Below are positions 1-7,821 of a DNA stretch of 26,926 nucleotides, piece after piece (position 1 is the first letter of the stretch; each line of letters starts with the position of its first letter). Source of the stretch: Anaerolineales bacterium (GTDB lineage Bacteria > Chloroflexota > Anaerolineae > Anaerolineales > Anaerolineaceae); the NCBI GenBank assembly GCA_020060485.1, contig JAGVAB010000092.1:1-26926 (forward strand). Reading direction: 5' to 3'. The translations under genes were made by a program, and so were the position numbers. The notes beneath the pieces were generated by a model. That model worked only from the letters and a program-made list of their open reading frames with translations. It was not told where the DNA came from and made no database searches.

Positions 1-1080
1 CCGGATAAAAAACCGGGGATTAAGGAATACCTTAATCGCACTTTAGAAGCTTTGTTGCCACTGTTGGGGCTGCCTCTGGCGTTGCTGATTGGTGCCGGCA
101 TGTTGCTGGCCCTCAAAGTAAACCCGCTGGTAGCATACAGTGCCATGCTGGACGGTGCAGTAGGCAGCGTGTCTGCCCTCACCCAAACCCTGGTAAAGGC
201 CACGCCGCTGCTACTGGTTGGTTTGGGTGTGTTGATCGCCTACCGCGGCGGTGTTGTCAATATCGGTGGTGAAGGCCAGTTGATCGTCGGCGCCCTGGCC
301 GCCACAGCGCTCTCGATTGGCATGGACACCTGGCCGCGCTGGCTGCTCCTGCCAGCCTGCCTGATCGCCAGCACTGCATCCGGGGCTGTCTGGGGCGGCG
401 TGCCGGGATACCTCAAATCCCGTCTTGGGGTGAACGAAATCCTCAGCACGGTGATGATGAATGCCATTGCCTTGCAGTTTGCCAACTTCCTGCTGCGCGG
501 CCCGCTGCTTGACCCGGAAGAAATCGAGAGAGGCACCCGCATCGCCCAATCGGCTCAACTGCCACCCCAGGTATGGCTGACCCGTCTGGTGCCCAGGACA
601 CTGCTGCACAGCGGAGCCATCCTGGCAGTGATCATGGCCTTTCTGGTATACATTTTCCTGTGGCGCACCACCATCGGCTACCGCATCCGGGCCGTGGGTT
701 TGAACCCGAACGCCAGCCGGTATGCAGGCGTGCCCGTGCCCTTCTACCAGGCCCTGTCCCTGATCCTGGGCGGCGCCTTTGCCGGCCTGGCCGGAGCAGT
801 GGAAGTGATGGGCGTCCATTACCGCATGATCGAAGGCCTGTCTGGCGGGTATGGTTTCTCGGGCATTGTGGCTGCCTTGTTCGGCAAGCTGCACCCCCTG
901 GGCGCCATTCCAGCCTCGGTGCTGTTCGGCGGCCTGCTGGTGGGCGGCAACCGCATGCAGCGCGTGGTACAGGTGCCCTCGGCCTTAATTGATGCCATCC
1001 TCGGGCTGGTGGTGATCTTCGTCGTCAGCGCCGACATCTATGCCCGCAAGCGTGCCCAAAGGAGAGAAATCAATGGCTGA
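1..1080 (+). CDS. ABC transporter permease, nucleoside/BMP-type importer (5' partial)
   Basis: This is an inner-membrane permease of the branched-chain/ribose-type (BPD_transp_2) superfamily, in the branch that works with BMP lipoproteins to import nucleosides (YufP-like). The frame is open to base 1, so the start codon probably lies outside the window; a TTG at 52 is the first in-window start but has no convincing ribosome binding site. The protein is a series of hydrophobic helices with the family-typical stretch GVNEILSTVMMNAIALQF near the middle and a GLNPNASRYAGVPV cytoplasmic loop that would contact the ATPase. The last eight bases overlap the next permease gene (ATGGCTGA), so the two are translationally coupled. 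The family call is firm; the substrate (nucleosides or a related small molecule) is inferred from the neighbours. Confidence 0.9.
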   Translation, partial: PDKKPGIKEYLNRTLEALLPLLGLPLALLIGAGMLLALKVNPLVAYSAMLDGAVGSVSALTQTLVKATPLLLVGLGVLIAYRGGVVNIGGEGQLIVGALAATALSIGMDTWPRWLLLPACLIASTASGAVWGGVPGYLKSRLGVNEILSTVMMNAIALQFANFLLRGPLLDPEEIERGTRIAQSAQLPPQVWLTRLVPRTLLHSGAILAVIMAFLVYIFLWRTTIGYRIRAVGLNPNASRYAGVPVPFYQALSLILGGAFAGLAGAVEVMGVHYRMIEGLSGGYGFSGIVAALFGKLHPLGAIPASVLFGGLLVGGNRMQRVVQVPSALIDAILGLVVIFVVSADIYARKRAQRREING

Positions 1081-2005
1081 GCTTTTCACTCTTCCCGTGC
1101 TGTTGGGCATCCTGTATACCGGCATTCGCCTGGCGACCCCCTATCTATATGCTGCCATTGGCGAAACCTTCTCACAGCGTTCGGGTGTGCTTAACCTGGG
1201 CGTGGACGGCATCATGTTGATGGGCGCATACAGCGGCTTCTTCTTCGCCATGAAAAGCGGCAATCTGTGGCTGGGCTTGCTAGCGGCAGCCATCACCGGC
1301 ATCCTGATGGGTCTGATGATGTCCCTGGTCAGTGTGACCCTGCAGGCCAAACAAGGCATCAGCGGCATCGGTTTGCAGCTTTTCGGTTTGGGCCTTTCGA
1401 CCCTGCTTTTCAAACGAACCCTGGGCAGCGTTGAATCGATCTCCGGTTTTCCGCCAGTGCGCATCCCCTTGCTGGGCAGCATCCCCACCCTGGGCGATGT
1501 GCTCTTCAACCACAACATCCTGGTATACGGTGCTTTTCTGCTGGTGCCCCTGGCCAGCTGGGTGTTGAATCGAACCACCTTTGGCCTCAAGGTGCGCGCC
1601 GTGGGTCAAAACCCCAAAGCGGCCGACACCCTGGGCGTGAATGTGAACCTGATCCGCTACATTACCGTGACCACCGGCGGTATGCTGGCCGGCATCGCGG
1701 GAGCATCCCTGTCGATCGCCTTGATCAATCTTTTCCAGGAGAATATGACCAGCGGCATGGGCTTCATTGCTGTTGCCCTGGTATATTTTGGCAGTTGGCG
1801 GCCAGTGGGTGTCCTGTGGGGCGCATTATTGTTCAGCTTTGTCAATGCCTTGCAACTGTGGATCCAGGTTCTGGGCATTCCGCTGCCATCCGACATTGCA
1901 GTAATGATGCCCTATATCCTCACCATTCTGGCTTTGACCTTTGCTGCCAACCGGGCATCCACCCCGGCGGCGTTGACCAAGCCATTTGAGCGCGGTGAAA
2001 ATTAA
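1073..2005 (+). CDS. ABC transporter permease, second subunit of the same importer
   Basis: This 310-residue membrane protein is the second permease of the importer (YufQ-like). It begins TLPVLLGILYTGIRLATPYLYAAIGETFSQRSGVLNLGVDG, the characteristic start of this subfamily, and carries the matching cytoplasmic loop AVGQNPKAADTLGVNV. The ATG at 1073 is preferred over an in-frame ATG at 1040 because an AAGGAGAG ribosome binding site lies just upstream and the start overlaps the stop of the first permease by eight bases. It would form a heterodimeric channel with that subunit. The substrate-binding lipoprotein gene follows 131 bases later, and the ATPase gene comes last. Confidence 0.92.
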   Translation: MAELFTLPVLLGILYTGIRLATPYLYAAIGETFSQRSGVLNLGVDGIMLMGAYSGFFFAMKSGNLWLGLLAAAITGILMGLMMSLVSVTLQAKQGISGIGLQLFGLGLSTLLFKRTLGSVESISGFPPVRIPLLGSIPTLGDVLFNHNILVYGAFLLVPLASWVLNRTTFGLKVRAVGQNPKAADTLGVNVNLIRYITVTTGGMLAGIAGASLSIALINLFQENMTSGMGFIAVALVYFGSWRPVGVLWGALLFSFVNALQLWIQVLGIPLPSDIAVMMPYILTILALTFAANRASTPAALTKPFERGEN

Positions 2006-2136
2006 GCCGTAGTCTGGTCAGATTGTTATCTTTTCAAAGAAAGGAAGGTAAAAAAAGAAACCAGAAAATTGTGATGTTGTCCGGTTCTACTAAATACACG
2101 TGGTTCGTTTTTTTACTAACACAGGAGAAAAAGAAA

Positions 2137-3225
2137 ATGAAAAAAGCTTTGTATAAACTTGGTTTGGTCATGGTCATGGTTGCCCTGTTAGCAGCCGCCT
2201 GCACCCCGGCTTCGGTCGAAGTTCCGATTGAAGTGACCCGTATCGTGGAAGGCGAAACTGTTGTCGAACAGGTTATTGTTACCGCCACCCCAGCGCCCGT
2301 GGTCAAAGAGACCCTGCGCGTGGCCTTGATCATGCCCAGCTCGATCACTGATATGGCCTTCAGCCAGTCCATGTACGCAGGTCTGGTGGCTGTTCAGGAA
2401 AAGATGGGCGGCCCATCAGCCATGGAACTCGTCTACTCCGAAAACATGTTCAATGTGCCCGATGCTGCCGCTGCCATCCGTGACTACGCCGCCGAGGGCT
2501 ATGACATCGTCTTCGCCCATGGTTCACAATACGGCACCTCCCTGGCCCAAATTGCCCCGGACTTCCCCGAAGTGAGCTTTGCCTGGGGCACCTCGCTGGA
2601 TACCTTCCAGAAACAGGGTGTCACCAATGTCTTCGCCTACCAGGCTGAATCCCAGGAAGGCGGCTACGTAATGGGCGCCATCGCTGCATTGATGTCTGAG
2701 AGCGGTGTGCTGGGTGTGGCTGGTCCGGTGGAAGCTGGCGATGCCAAATTGTTTGTCGATGGTTTCGCAAACGGCGCCAAGGCAACCAAGCCTGAAGTAA
2801 AAGTGAACATTTCCTACACCGGTTCCTTCTCGGACGTTTCCCTGATGGCCGCCGCGGCTGAAACCCACATTGCCGCCGGCGCCGACATGCTGACCGGCTC
2901 CTCCCAGTCCGTGGTGGGCGCCATCGGCGTGGCCAAGGAAAATGGCGCGTACTGGTTTGGCACGCAGTGGGACCAGGCTTCCCTGGCTCCCGAGACTGTG
3001 GTTGCCTGCCAGGTGTTTGACTGGGTCGGCGTCATCGAAGACATCATCACCAGCCACAATGCTGGCGTGATGGGCGGCAAGTCCTACACCCTGACCTTCA
3101 AGAATGGCGGTCTGGTGTTGACCTACAACCCGGCCATCGATGTTCCGGCCGATGTCAAAGCTGCGGCAGAAACTGTCATCCAGGGTATCATGGATGGCTC
3201 CATCAACCCGCTGGCCACTCCTTAA
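2137..3225 (+). CDS. BMP-family substrate-binding lipoprotein
   Basis: This is the extracytoplasmic binding protein of the importer, from the basic membrane protein (Bmp/Med, PF02608) family, whose characterised members bind purine nucleosides or related ligands. The 362-residue product has a lysine-rich signal peptide and a lipobox ending at Cys22 (LLAAAC). A linker with repeated Val-Thr-Arg motifs ends in VTATPAP at about residues 25-52 and tethers the domain to the membrane. The ligand domain runs from about residue 55 (LRVALIMPSSITDMAFSQ) to the end. The ATG at 2137 was chosen because AGGAGAAA lies upstream and the signal peptide begins there; an in-frame start at 2023 would add 38 implausible residues. 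Perfect hairpins follow the stop, before the ATPase gene. Confidence 0.93.
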   Translation: MKKALYKLGLVMVMVALLAAACTPASVEVPIEVTRIVEGETVVEQVIVTATPAPVVKETLRVALIMPSSITDMAFSQSMYAGLVAVQEKMGGPSAMELVYSENMFNVPDAAAAIRDYAAEGYDIVFAHGSQYGTSLAQIAPDFPEVSFAWGTSLDTFQKQGVTNVFAYQAESQEGGYVMGAIAALMSESGVLGVAGPVEAGDAKLFVDGFANGAKATKPEVKVNISYTGSFSDVSLMAAAAETHIAAGADMLTGSSQSVVGAIGVAKENGAYWFGTQWDQASLAPETVVACQVFDWVGVIEDIITSHNAGVMGGKSYTLTFKNGGLVLTYNPAIDVPADVKAAAETVIQGIMDGSINPLATP

Positions 3226-3235
3226 TGATTTGCAA

Positions 3236-3266
3236 CCGGTCAGCCCGCTTTCTGCGGGCTGACCGG
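3236..3266 (+). terminator. Intercistronic hairpin after the binding-protein gene
   Basis: A perfect 13-bp stem (3236-3248 with 3254-3266) with a 5-base TTTCT loop begins eleven bases after the lipoprotein stop. Only a weak pyrimidine tract (CCTTCTTC) follows, so it is probably a partial terminator or a 3' mRNA-stabilising structure. Either role would raise binding-protein output relative to the downstream ATPase. Confidence 0.65.
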
Positions 3267-3267
3267 C

Positions 3268-3315
3268 CTTCTTCACAGGCATCAAGCGCAGCTTGACTTG
3301 AAGCTTGTGAAGAAG
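3268..3315 (+). repeat. Second inverted repeat in the bmp-ATPase gap
   Basis: A 10-base perfect inverted repeat (CTTCTTCACA at 3268-3277, TGTGAAGAAG at 3306-3315) encloses a small CAAGC/GCTTG hairpin. It starts one base after the 13-bp hairpin, so the leader of the ATPase gene can form two stacked hairpins. Function unknown; it may modulate read-through or protect the mRNA. Confidence 0.45.
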
Positions 3316-3359
3316 AAGGCAGCTTGTCATCATTCTTTAGAAAACAGGTGAAAAAGTCC

Positions 3360-4925
3360 ATGTCCAATTTACTGCCAACAGGTCTTCCCCGCATTGAGCA
3401 AATGCAAATGATCGACATCGTAAAGCGTTTTCCAGGCGTGCTGGCCAACGATCAAGTGAGTTTTGATGTTAAAGCCGGTGAGGTCCACACCCTGCTGGGT
3501 GAAAATGGCGCTGGAAAAAGCACCTTGATGAAGCAGCTCTATGGGCTTTACAAGCCGGATGGCGGCCAGATCTTCATAGACGGCAAGGAAATGCACTTCC
3601 GCTCTCCGCAGGATGCGATTCAGGCCGGCATCGGCATGATCCACCAGCACTTCATGCTGGTGCCCTCATTGACCGTGGTCGAAAATGTTGCCCTGGGGCT
3701 GGCTTCCTCGCGCGGCTTCATGCTGGATCTGGACGTGGTTGAAAAACGGATCAATATGTTGAGTGAGCAGTATGGTCTCAAGGTGGATACGCAGGCCTAT
3801 GTCTGGCAACTGGCTGTCGGCGAGCAGCAGCGGGTGGAGATCATCAAAGCCCTGTATCGCGGTGCAGCCCTGATCGTGCTGGATGAACCCACCGCCGTGC
3901 TCACCCCGCAGGAAGTGGACGAACTTTTTGCCACCTTCAAACAAATGGCGCGGGATGGTCATGCGCTGATCTTTATTTCCCACAAGCTGCATGAAGTGCT
4001 GGCCATCAGCCACCGCATCACCGTGCTGCGCGACGGGCGTGTGGTCAACCAGTGCACCCCCGAAGGCGTTACCAAAGCCGACCTGGCACAGATGATGGTC
4101 GGACGCCCAATCATTCTTGAATATCAGCGCTCGCCCTTGAAGGAGGGTAAGCCTGCTCTGGAGATCGAAAATCTATGTGTGCAGAGTGACCGCGGCACCC
4201 AGGCGCTGAATGAAGTTTCGTTGACGGTCAATAGCGGTGAGATTCTCGGCCTGGCCGGTGTTTCTGGCAACGGGCAGCGCGAACTCTGCGAGTCTCTGGC
4301 CGGCCTGCGGCCCATCACTGGCGGCAAGGTGCTCCTTAATGGCAAAGACGTTACCCTTGCTTCGCCCCTGGAACATATTGAGGCCGGTCAGTCCTACATT
4401 CCCGAAGAGCGTATGCGGGAAGGAGCCATCGGTGAATTCAGTGTGGCCGACAACTTCATTCTGGAAGATCACCCCAAGGAACCCTATTCCAAATCGATCT
4501 TCATGAATTTCAAAAACATCGCCGCCAAAACCAGGGAAGCCGTGCAATCTTTCAACGTGAAAACCCCCGGCATCGACACCCCGCTCAAGAACCTTTCGGG
4601 CGGCAACATTCAAAAGCTAATCCTGGCACGCGAACTGACCCGCAAACCGGAGGTGTTGATCGCCGCCCAGCCCACACGCGGCGTGGATATCGGCGCCACC
4701 GAGTACATCCATCAACGTCTGCTGGAGCAGCGCGAGCACGGCACAGCCACCCTGCTCATCTCTGAAGACCTGGATGAAATTCGTGCCTTGTCTGACCGCA
4801 TTGCGGTCATCTACGAAGGGCGCATCGTGGGCATCGTTGACGGGCCCACCTCTTCCCTCAAACAGCTCGGTCTGATGATGGCCGGCGTCAACCCCGAAGA
4901 GGAACCAGAACCAGTCACAGCTTGA
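3360..4925 (+). CDS. ABC transporter ATP-binding protein, double NBD
   Basis: This 521-residue protein has two fused nucleotide-binding domains and would energise the nucleoside/BMP importer (YufO-like). The first domain has Walker A GENGAGKST at residues 47-55, a Q-loop glutamine near 96, signature LAVGEQQ at 151-157 and Walker B LIVLDEPT with D175/E176. The second domain has a degenerate Walker A (GVSGNGQ) and a signature LSGGNIQKL followed by QPTRGVDIGA, the usual asymmetry in this family. The ATG at 3360 follows an AGGTGA ribosome binding site; a TTG at 3324 is in frame but less likely. It is the last gene of the operon and ends 35 bases before a strong terminator. Gene order, with the ATPase after the permeases and binding protein, is unusual for the family. 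Confidence 0.94.
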   Translation: MSNLLPTGLPRIEQMQMIDIVKRFPGVLANDQVSFDVKAGEVHTLLGENGAGKSTLMKQLYGLYKPDGGQIFIDGKEMHFRSPQDAIQAGIGMIHQHFMLVPSLTVVENVALGLASSRGFMLDLDVVEKRINMLSEQYGLKVDTQAYVWQLAVGEQQRVEIIKALYRGAALIVLDEPTAVLTPQEVDELFATFKQMARDGHALIFISHKLHEVLAISHRITVLRDGRVVNQCTPEGVTKADLAQMMVGRPIILEYQRSPLKEGKPALEIENLCVQSDRGTQALNEVSLTVNSGEILGLAGVSGNGQRELCESLAGLRPITGGKVLLNGKDVTLASPLEHIEAGQSYIPEERMREGAIGEFSVADNFILEDHPKEPYSKSIFMNFKNIAAKTREAVQSFNVKTPGIDTPLKNLSGGNIQKLILARELTRKPEVLIAAQPTRGVDIGATEYIHQRLLEQREHGTATLLISEDLDEIRALSDRIAVIYEGRIVGIVDGPTSSLKQLGLMMAGVNPEEEPEPVTA

Positions 4926-4960
4926 GCAACAGTATCCCAAAAACTGGGCAACAATTCCAA

Positions 4961-4992
4961 CCGCACACCTTGGCAAGGTGTGCGGTTATTTT
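4961..4992 (+). terminator. Rho-independent terminator of the ABC importer operon
   Basis: A perfect 11-bp GC-rich stem (4961-4971 with 4975-4985) with a GGC loop is followed by TTATTTTTT. Position and structure fit a strong intrinsic terminator. Confidence 0.9.
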
Positions 4993-4997
4993 TTGTG

Positions 4998-5040
4998 CCT
5001 CTGGAATTTGCCGTGCAAGAAGCATTCGGTGGATTTTTCT
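4998..5040. repeat. Decayed half copy of the palindromic repeat family
   Basis: The stretch CTCTGGAATTTGCCGTG, followed by a purine-rich run and TTCGGTGGATTTTTCT, lines up with the left arm of the intact palindrome at 7686-7730 (CTCTGGGAATTGCCGTG, purine-rich run, TTTGGTGGGGGTGTTTT). The GGCGC core hairpin and the mirror arm are not recognisable here. The copy lies just after the ABC operon terminator, in a convergent gap before the S9 peptidase stop codon. Confidence 0.5.
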
Positions 5041-5064
5041 GCAAACCTGGTAATACCAGCCAAC

Positions 5065-6951
5065 CTACGGTGCAAAAAGCACATTCTCCTGCAGGAAGCG
5101 CTCCGTCTGGCGCAGGTAGTCGGCGATAGTTGCCTCCTGACGGAAACCATGCCCCTCACCCTCATAAAGTTGAAAGAGATTCGGCACGCCATTGGCTTGC
5201 AAGATGTGAGCGATCTCCTGGGATTGCGAAGGCGGCACGGAAGTATCTGCACTGCCGTGGAACAGCGCCAGGGCATCATGAATACGCTCGGCATGGAAGA
5301 TTGCCGACCAGCCATAGTATTTATCGCTGGCCTCGGGCAGCACCCCGATCAGGCGATCGTTGTAATGCAGCTCAAACTTGTGGGTTTCCATTGCCAGGGT
5401 GTACAGATTGCCAATACCATACAGGCAGATGCCAGCTTGATACTGGCCGGGGTAACGCACCAGTGAATTGAGCACGGTGTAGCCGCCTGCGCTGCTGCCG
5501 CGAATCACCAACTGGCTGCCATCCGCCAATTTCTGATCCACCAGAGCTTGAGCGCCATCCGCGGCATCTTCCACATCCACATCCCCCCAGCGGCCATGCA
5601 TGGTCTGCTGATAACTACGCCCATAACCACTGCTGCCGCGATAGTTCACATCCAGCCAGCCATAGCCGCGGCTGGTGAAGTAGGTGCGCTCGGCATCATA
5701 CGCAATGGAGGCCTGCGAAGTTGGCCCGCCATGAATGTTGATAATGGCCGGCGGCAGGCCCTGTCCGCAAAAATGGCTGTGGGTGGGGGCATAATAAATG
5801 CCATGCACAGTTGTGCCATCTTCGGCAAGCCAGTGAACAGGAAGCGCCACAGCCAGCATTTCTGCCGGGAGCAATTCTGCCTGGCTGTAAGCCGCAATAC
5901 GCAGAGTCTTTCCATCCCAACGTACGATGCGGGTGGGAACCTGCGGGGCCGAGGCGACGAAGGCCAGCTCTTCCCGCGCCGGCGAAACGCTGAGTTGATC
6001 CAGATATGTGTAAGGGCTGGTATCGATTTGCATACAGCGGCCGCTGTTCAGCTCCACCTGCCACAGGCTGAAAGCTGCCTGCTGGCAGCGCAAATGGTAG
6101 ATGCGGTCACCGGAAGCATTCCAGCCGTAAAAACGCCGCCCCTGGATCCAGGCAGGCTCAGAAAGCATGAAGCCCTCGCCGCGCACCAGTACCTGCTCGC
6201 TGCCCGTTTGCAGATCAAAAAGCACCAGGTCTTCCCATTCCTCGGCCCCGCGCAGGAAGCTCAACCAGCGCCCATCCGGCGAAAATTCAGGCTGGGCAAC
6301 GGGTGTGGTTTCATCCCCGGAAATAATTTTTTCTTCCAAAAATTCGCCTTTTTGGCTGTCAAAGCGGGCCAGCTTCAGTCGGGCGCCATCCCAGGGCATG
6401 TTGGGGTGATCCCACTCCACCCAGGCCAGGTGGCTGCCCTGCGGATGCCAGACCGGCTGCATGTAGAAATCAGCACCGGCGGCCAGCTTTTTGGGCCAGC
6501 CTGATCCAGCGGCTTCCACCAATCCCAGACAGTCGCTGTTCCCGTCGCTGAAGACATACACCACCCAATTTCCATCCGGTGAGAGTACCGGCGCGGCGCA
6601 ACTGCCAAAAGCAGGGGTAATGGCTCGCGGCTGGTCAGCTTGCAGGCTGCGCCGGTAGAGTCGGCCATCCCGGGCAGCAAAGACCAGCGTGCCCTGCGAC
6701 ACACTGAATGCCCCGCCGCCATAGCCCACCCCGCCGCCGGCCGACTGCAGAATGTTCAATTGCCGGCAGGCATCCTTTCCGGTTTGGGCCAGCACGGTGC
6801 TTTGCCCGCCGCGGCCTTCCAGCCAGAGCAGGGTTTCACCGTCTGTATCCCACAATGGTTCGCTCAGGCGCAGGCGGCGGCTGAGCATCTCTGGCGAGAC
6901 CGGGCTGGGCCATAAACCGAATGGCTTCTGCTGTGGTTTTGAAATGTTCAT
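5065..6951 (-). CDS. S9 family prolyl oligopeptidase / acylaminoacyl-peptidase-like serine peptidase
   Basis: This 628-residue protein has the two-part architecture of S9 peptidases. The N-terminal part (to about residue 365) contains repeated SPDG strands of a beta-propeller (LSPDGNWVVYVF, FSPDGRWLSFL). The C-terminal part is an alpha/beta hydrolase with oxyanion-region motif NIHGGP, nucleophile Ser487 in GSSAGG, acid Asp569 in GSADTSVPP and His601 in GEGHGF. The full triad is present, so it should be active, probably cutting short peptides. No signal peptide is visible, so it is likely cytoplasmic. The ATG at 6951 follows a GAGGGAAG ribosome binding site. It lies 112 bases after the SixA-like gene on the same strand. 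Exact specificity (dipeptidyl versus acylaminoacyl) cannot be read from the sequence. Confidence 0.92.
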   Translation of the reverse strand: MNISKPQQKPFGLWPSPVSPEMLSRRLRLSEPLWDTDGETLLWLEGRGGQSTVLAQTGKDACRQLNILQSAGGGVGYGGGAFSVSQGTLVFAARDGRLYRRSLQADQPRAITPAFGSCAAPVLSPDGNWVVYVFSDGNSDCLGLVEAAGSGWPKKLAAGADFYMQPVWHPQGSHLAWVEWDHPNMPWDGARLKLARFDSQKGEFLEEKIISGDETTPVAQPEFSPDGRWLSFLRGAEEWEDLVLFDLQTGSEQVLVRGEGFMLSEPAWIQGRRFYGWNASGDRIYHLRCQQAAFSLWQVELNSGRCMQIDTSPYTYLDQLSVSPAREELAFVASAPQVPTRIVRWDGKTLRIAAYSQAELLPAEMLAVALPVHWLAEDGTTVHGIYYAPTHSHFCGQGLPPAIINIHGGPTSQASIAYDAERTYFTSRGYGWLDVNYRGSSGYGRSYQQTMHGRWGDVDVEDAADGAQALVDQKLADGSQLVIRGSSAGGYTVLNSLVRYPGQYQAGICLYGIGNLYTLAMETHKFELHYNDRLIGVLPEASDKYYGWSAIFHAERIHDALALFHGSADTSVPPSQSQEIAHILQANGVPNLFQLYEGEGHGFRQEATIADYLRQTERFLQENVLFAP

Positions 6952-7063
6952 CTTACTTCCCTCATTTACTCTCTGTCATCCAGCGTGTAAAAAAATGGAT
7001 CTGCCGCGGCATCATGGCCGGAGCAAATCCACATGGTATTTTGGATCATGCAAAAAGATATTG

Positions 7064-7576
7064 CTATTTCTCATCCTTCTTCTTTTTATCGTGGTCCGGT
7101 TGCCACAGGGCCACCAGGTTGCCTTCAACATTACTGCTCAAGTCTTTCCAGTGTTTGATGGATAGGTCGATAACCGCGACGGCCGAAGTGGGCATCGACT
7201 CAACCCGCCCGCTGAAAAGCTGCACCAATCCCTCGAGGCCCGGGTTATGGCCGATGACCAGCACACGCTCCACATCATCCGCCAAAGCTTGCATTGCCTC
7301 GATATACGCTTGCGGTTCAGCCAGGTATAAAGAATCGAGATATTGTATCTCGGCCTCACAGCCACATTCCTTGGTTACCGCTTTGGCAGTTTGCCGGGTG
7401 CGTTTGGCAGAAGAGGAAAGAACCAATTGAGGAAGCTGATCATGTTTCTTCAGCAGACTGCCCATCATGGGAGCGTCATTTTTACCCCGCTTGCTTAATG
7501 GACGGTCGATATCTTCGATGTCCTCATGTTTCCAACTGGATTTCGCGTGCCGCATGAGCAAAACTGTTTTCATCAT
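7064..7576 (-). CDS. SixA-like histidine phosphatase
   Basis: This is a small (about 170 residues) histidine phosphatase-superfamily protein. It opens with the catalytic motif LLMRHAKSSW, in which the RHA histidine is the phosphorylated nucleophile, and has the second conserved histidine in VLVIGHNPGLEGL. This RHAKSSW form and short length match SixA-type phosphohistidine phosphatases, which remove phosphate from phosphohistidine proteins. The start is uncertain: ATGs occur at 7582, 7576 and 7573. AAGGA lies too close to the first and well spaced for the latter two, so 7576 or 7573 is preferred. The C-terminus ends in a lysine-rich tail. Its target is not indicated by the neighbours. Confidence 0.87.
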   Translation of the reverse strand: MMKTVLLMRHAKSSWKHEDIEDIDRPLSKRGKNDAPMMGSLLKKHDQLPQLVLSSSAKRTRQTAKAVTKECGCEAEIQYLDSLYLAEPQAYIEAMQALADDVERVLVIGHNPGLEGLVQLFSGRVESMPTSAVAVIDLSIKHWKDLSSNVEGNLVALWQPDHDKKKKDEK

Positions 7577-7685
7577 TTTCATCCTTAGATTTTTTTACTT
7601 ACTACCAGTACAAAGAGACCATAAATTACCATCTTAAAGTATATCATGAGAACTGTAGCGGGCGGCGAAAAATTTTTACTGGCTC

Positions 7686-7790
7686 TCTGGGAATTGCCGT
7701 GAAAAAGAAGTTTGGTGGGGGTGTTTTTTGGCGCTTTGCGCCAAAAAACACCCCCATTGATCTACCATGCTTCACGGTTGTTCCCAAAGA
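7686..7790. repeat. Palindromic repeat element, intact copy A
   Basis: The core is an 18-bp perfect stem (7717-7734 with 7738-7755) with a TTT loop; its arms read GGGGGTGTTTTTTGGCGC and the complement. Outside the core the palindrome continues imperfectly: TGGGAA at 7688-7693 pairs with 7781-7786 and CCGTGAA at 7697-7703 pairs with 7771-7777, giving an element of about 105 bases. It lies between the diguanylate cyclase stop and the SixA-like start. The same core and arm sequence recur at about 16150-16235, so this is a dispersed family and not only a local terminator, although it could also end transcription of the cyclase gene. Confidence 0.8.
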
Positions 7791-7821
7791 CCCATTTTCT
7801 ACTTTTTAATTTATCACAGCA

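Noticed and set aside
52..54. TTG as the start codon of the first permease
   Set aside because: The frame stays open to base 1 and there is no good ribosome binding site, so the gene is better treated as cut by the window edge.
5548..6504. Plus-strand open frame of 318 codons
   Set aside because: It is a shadow of the S9 peptidase gene, which has a complete catalytic triad on the other strand.
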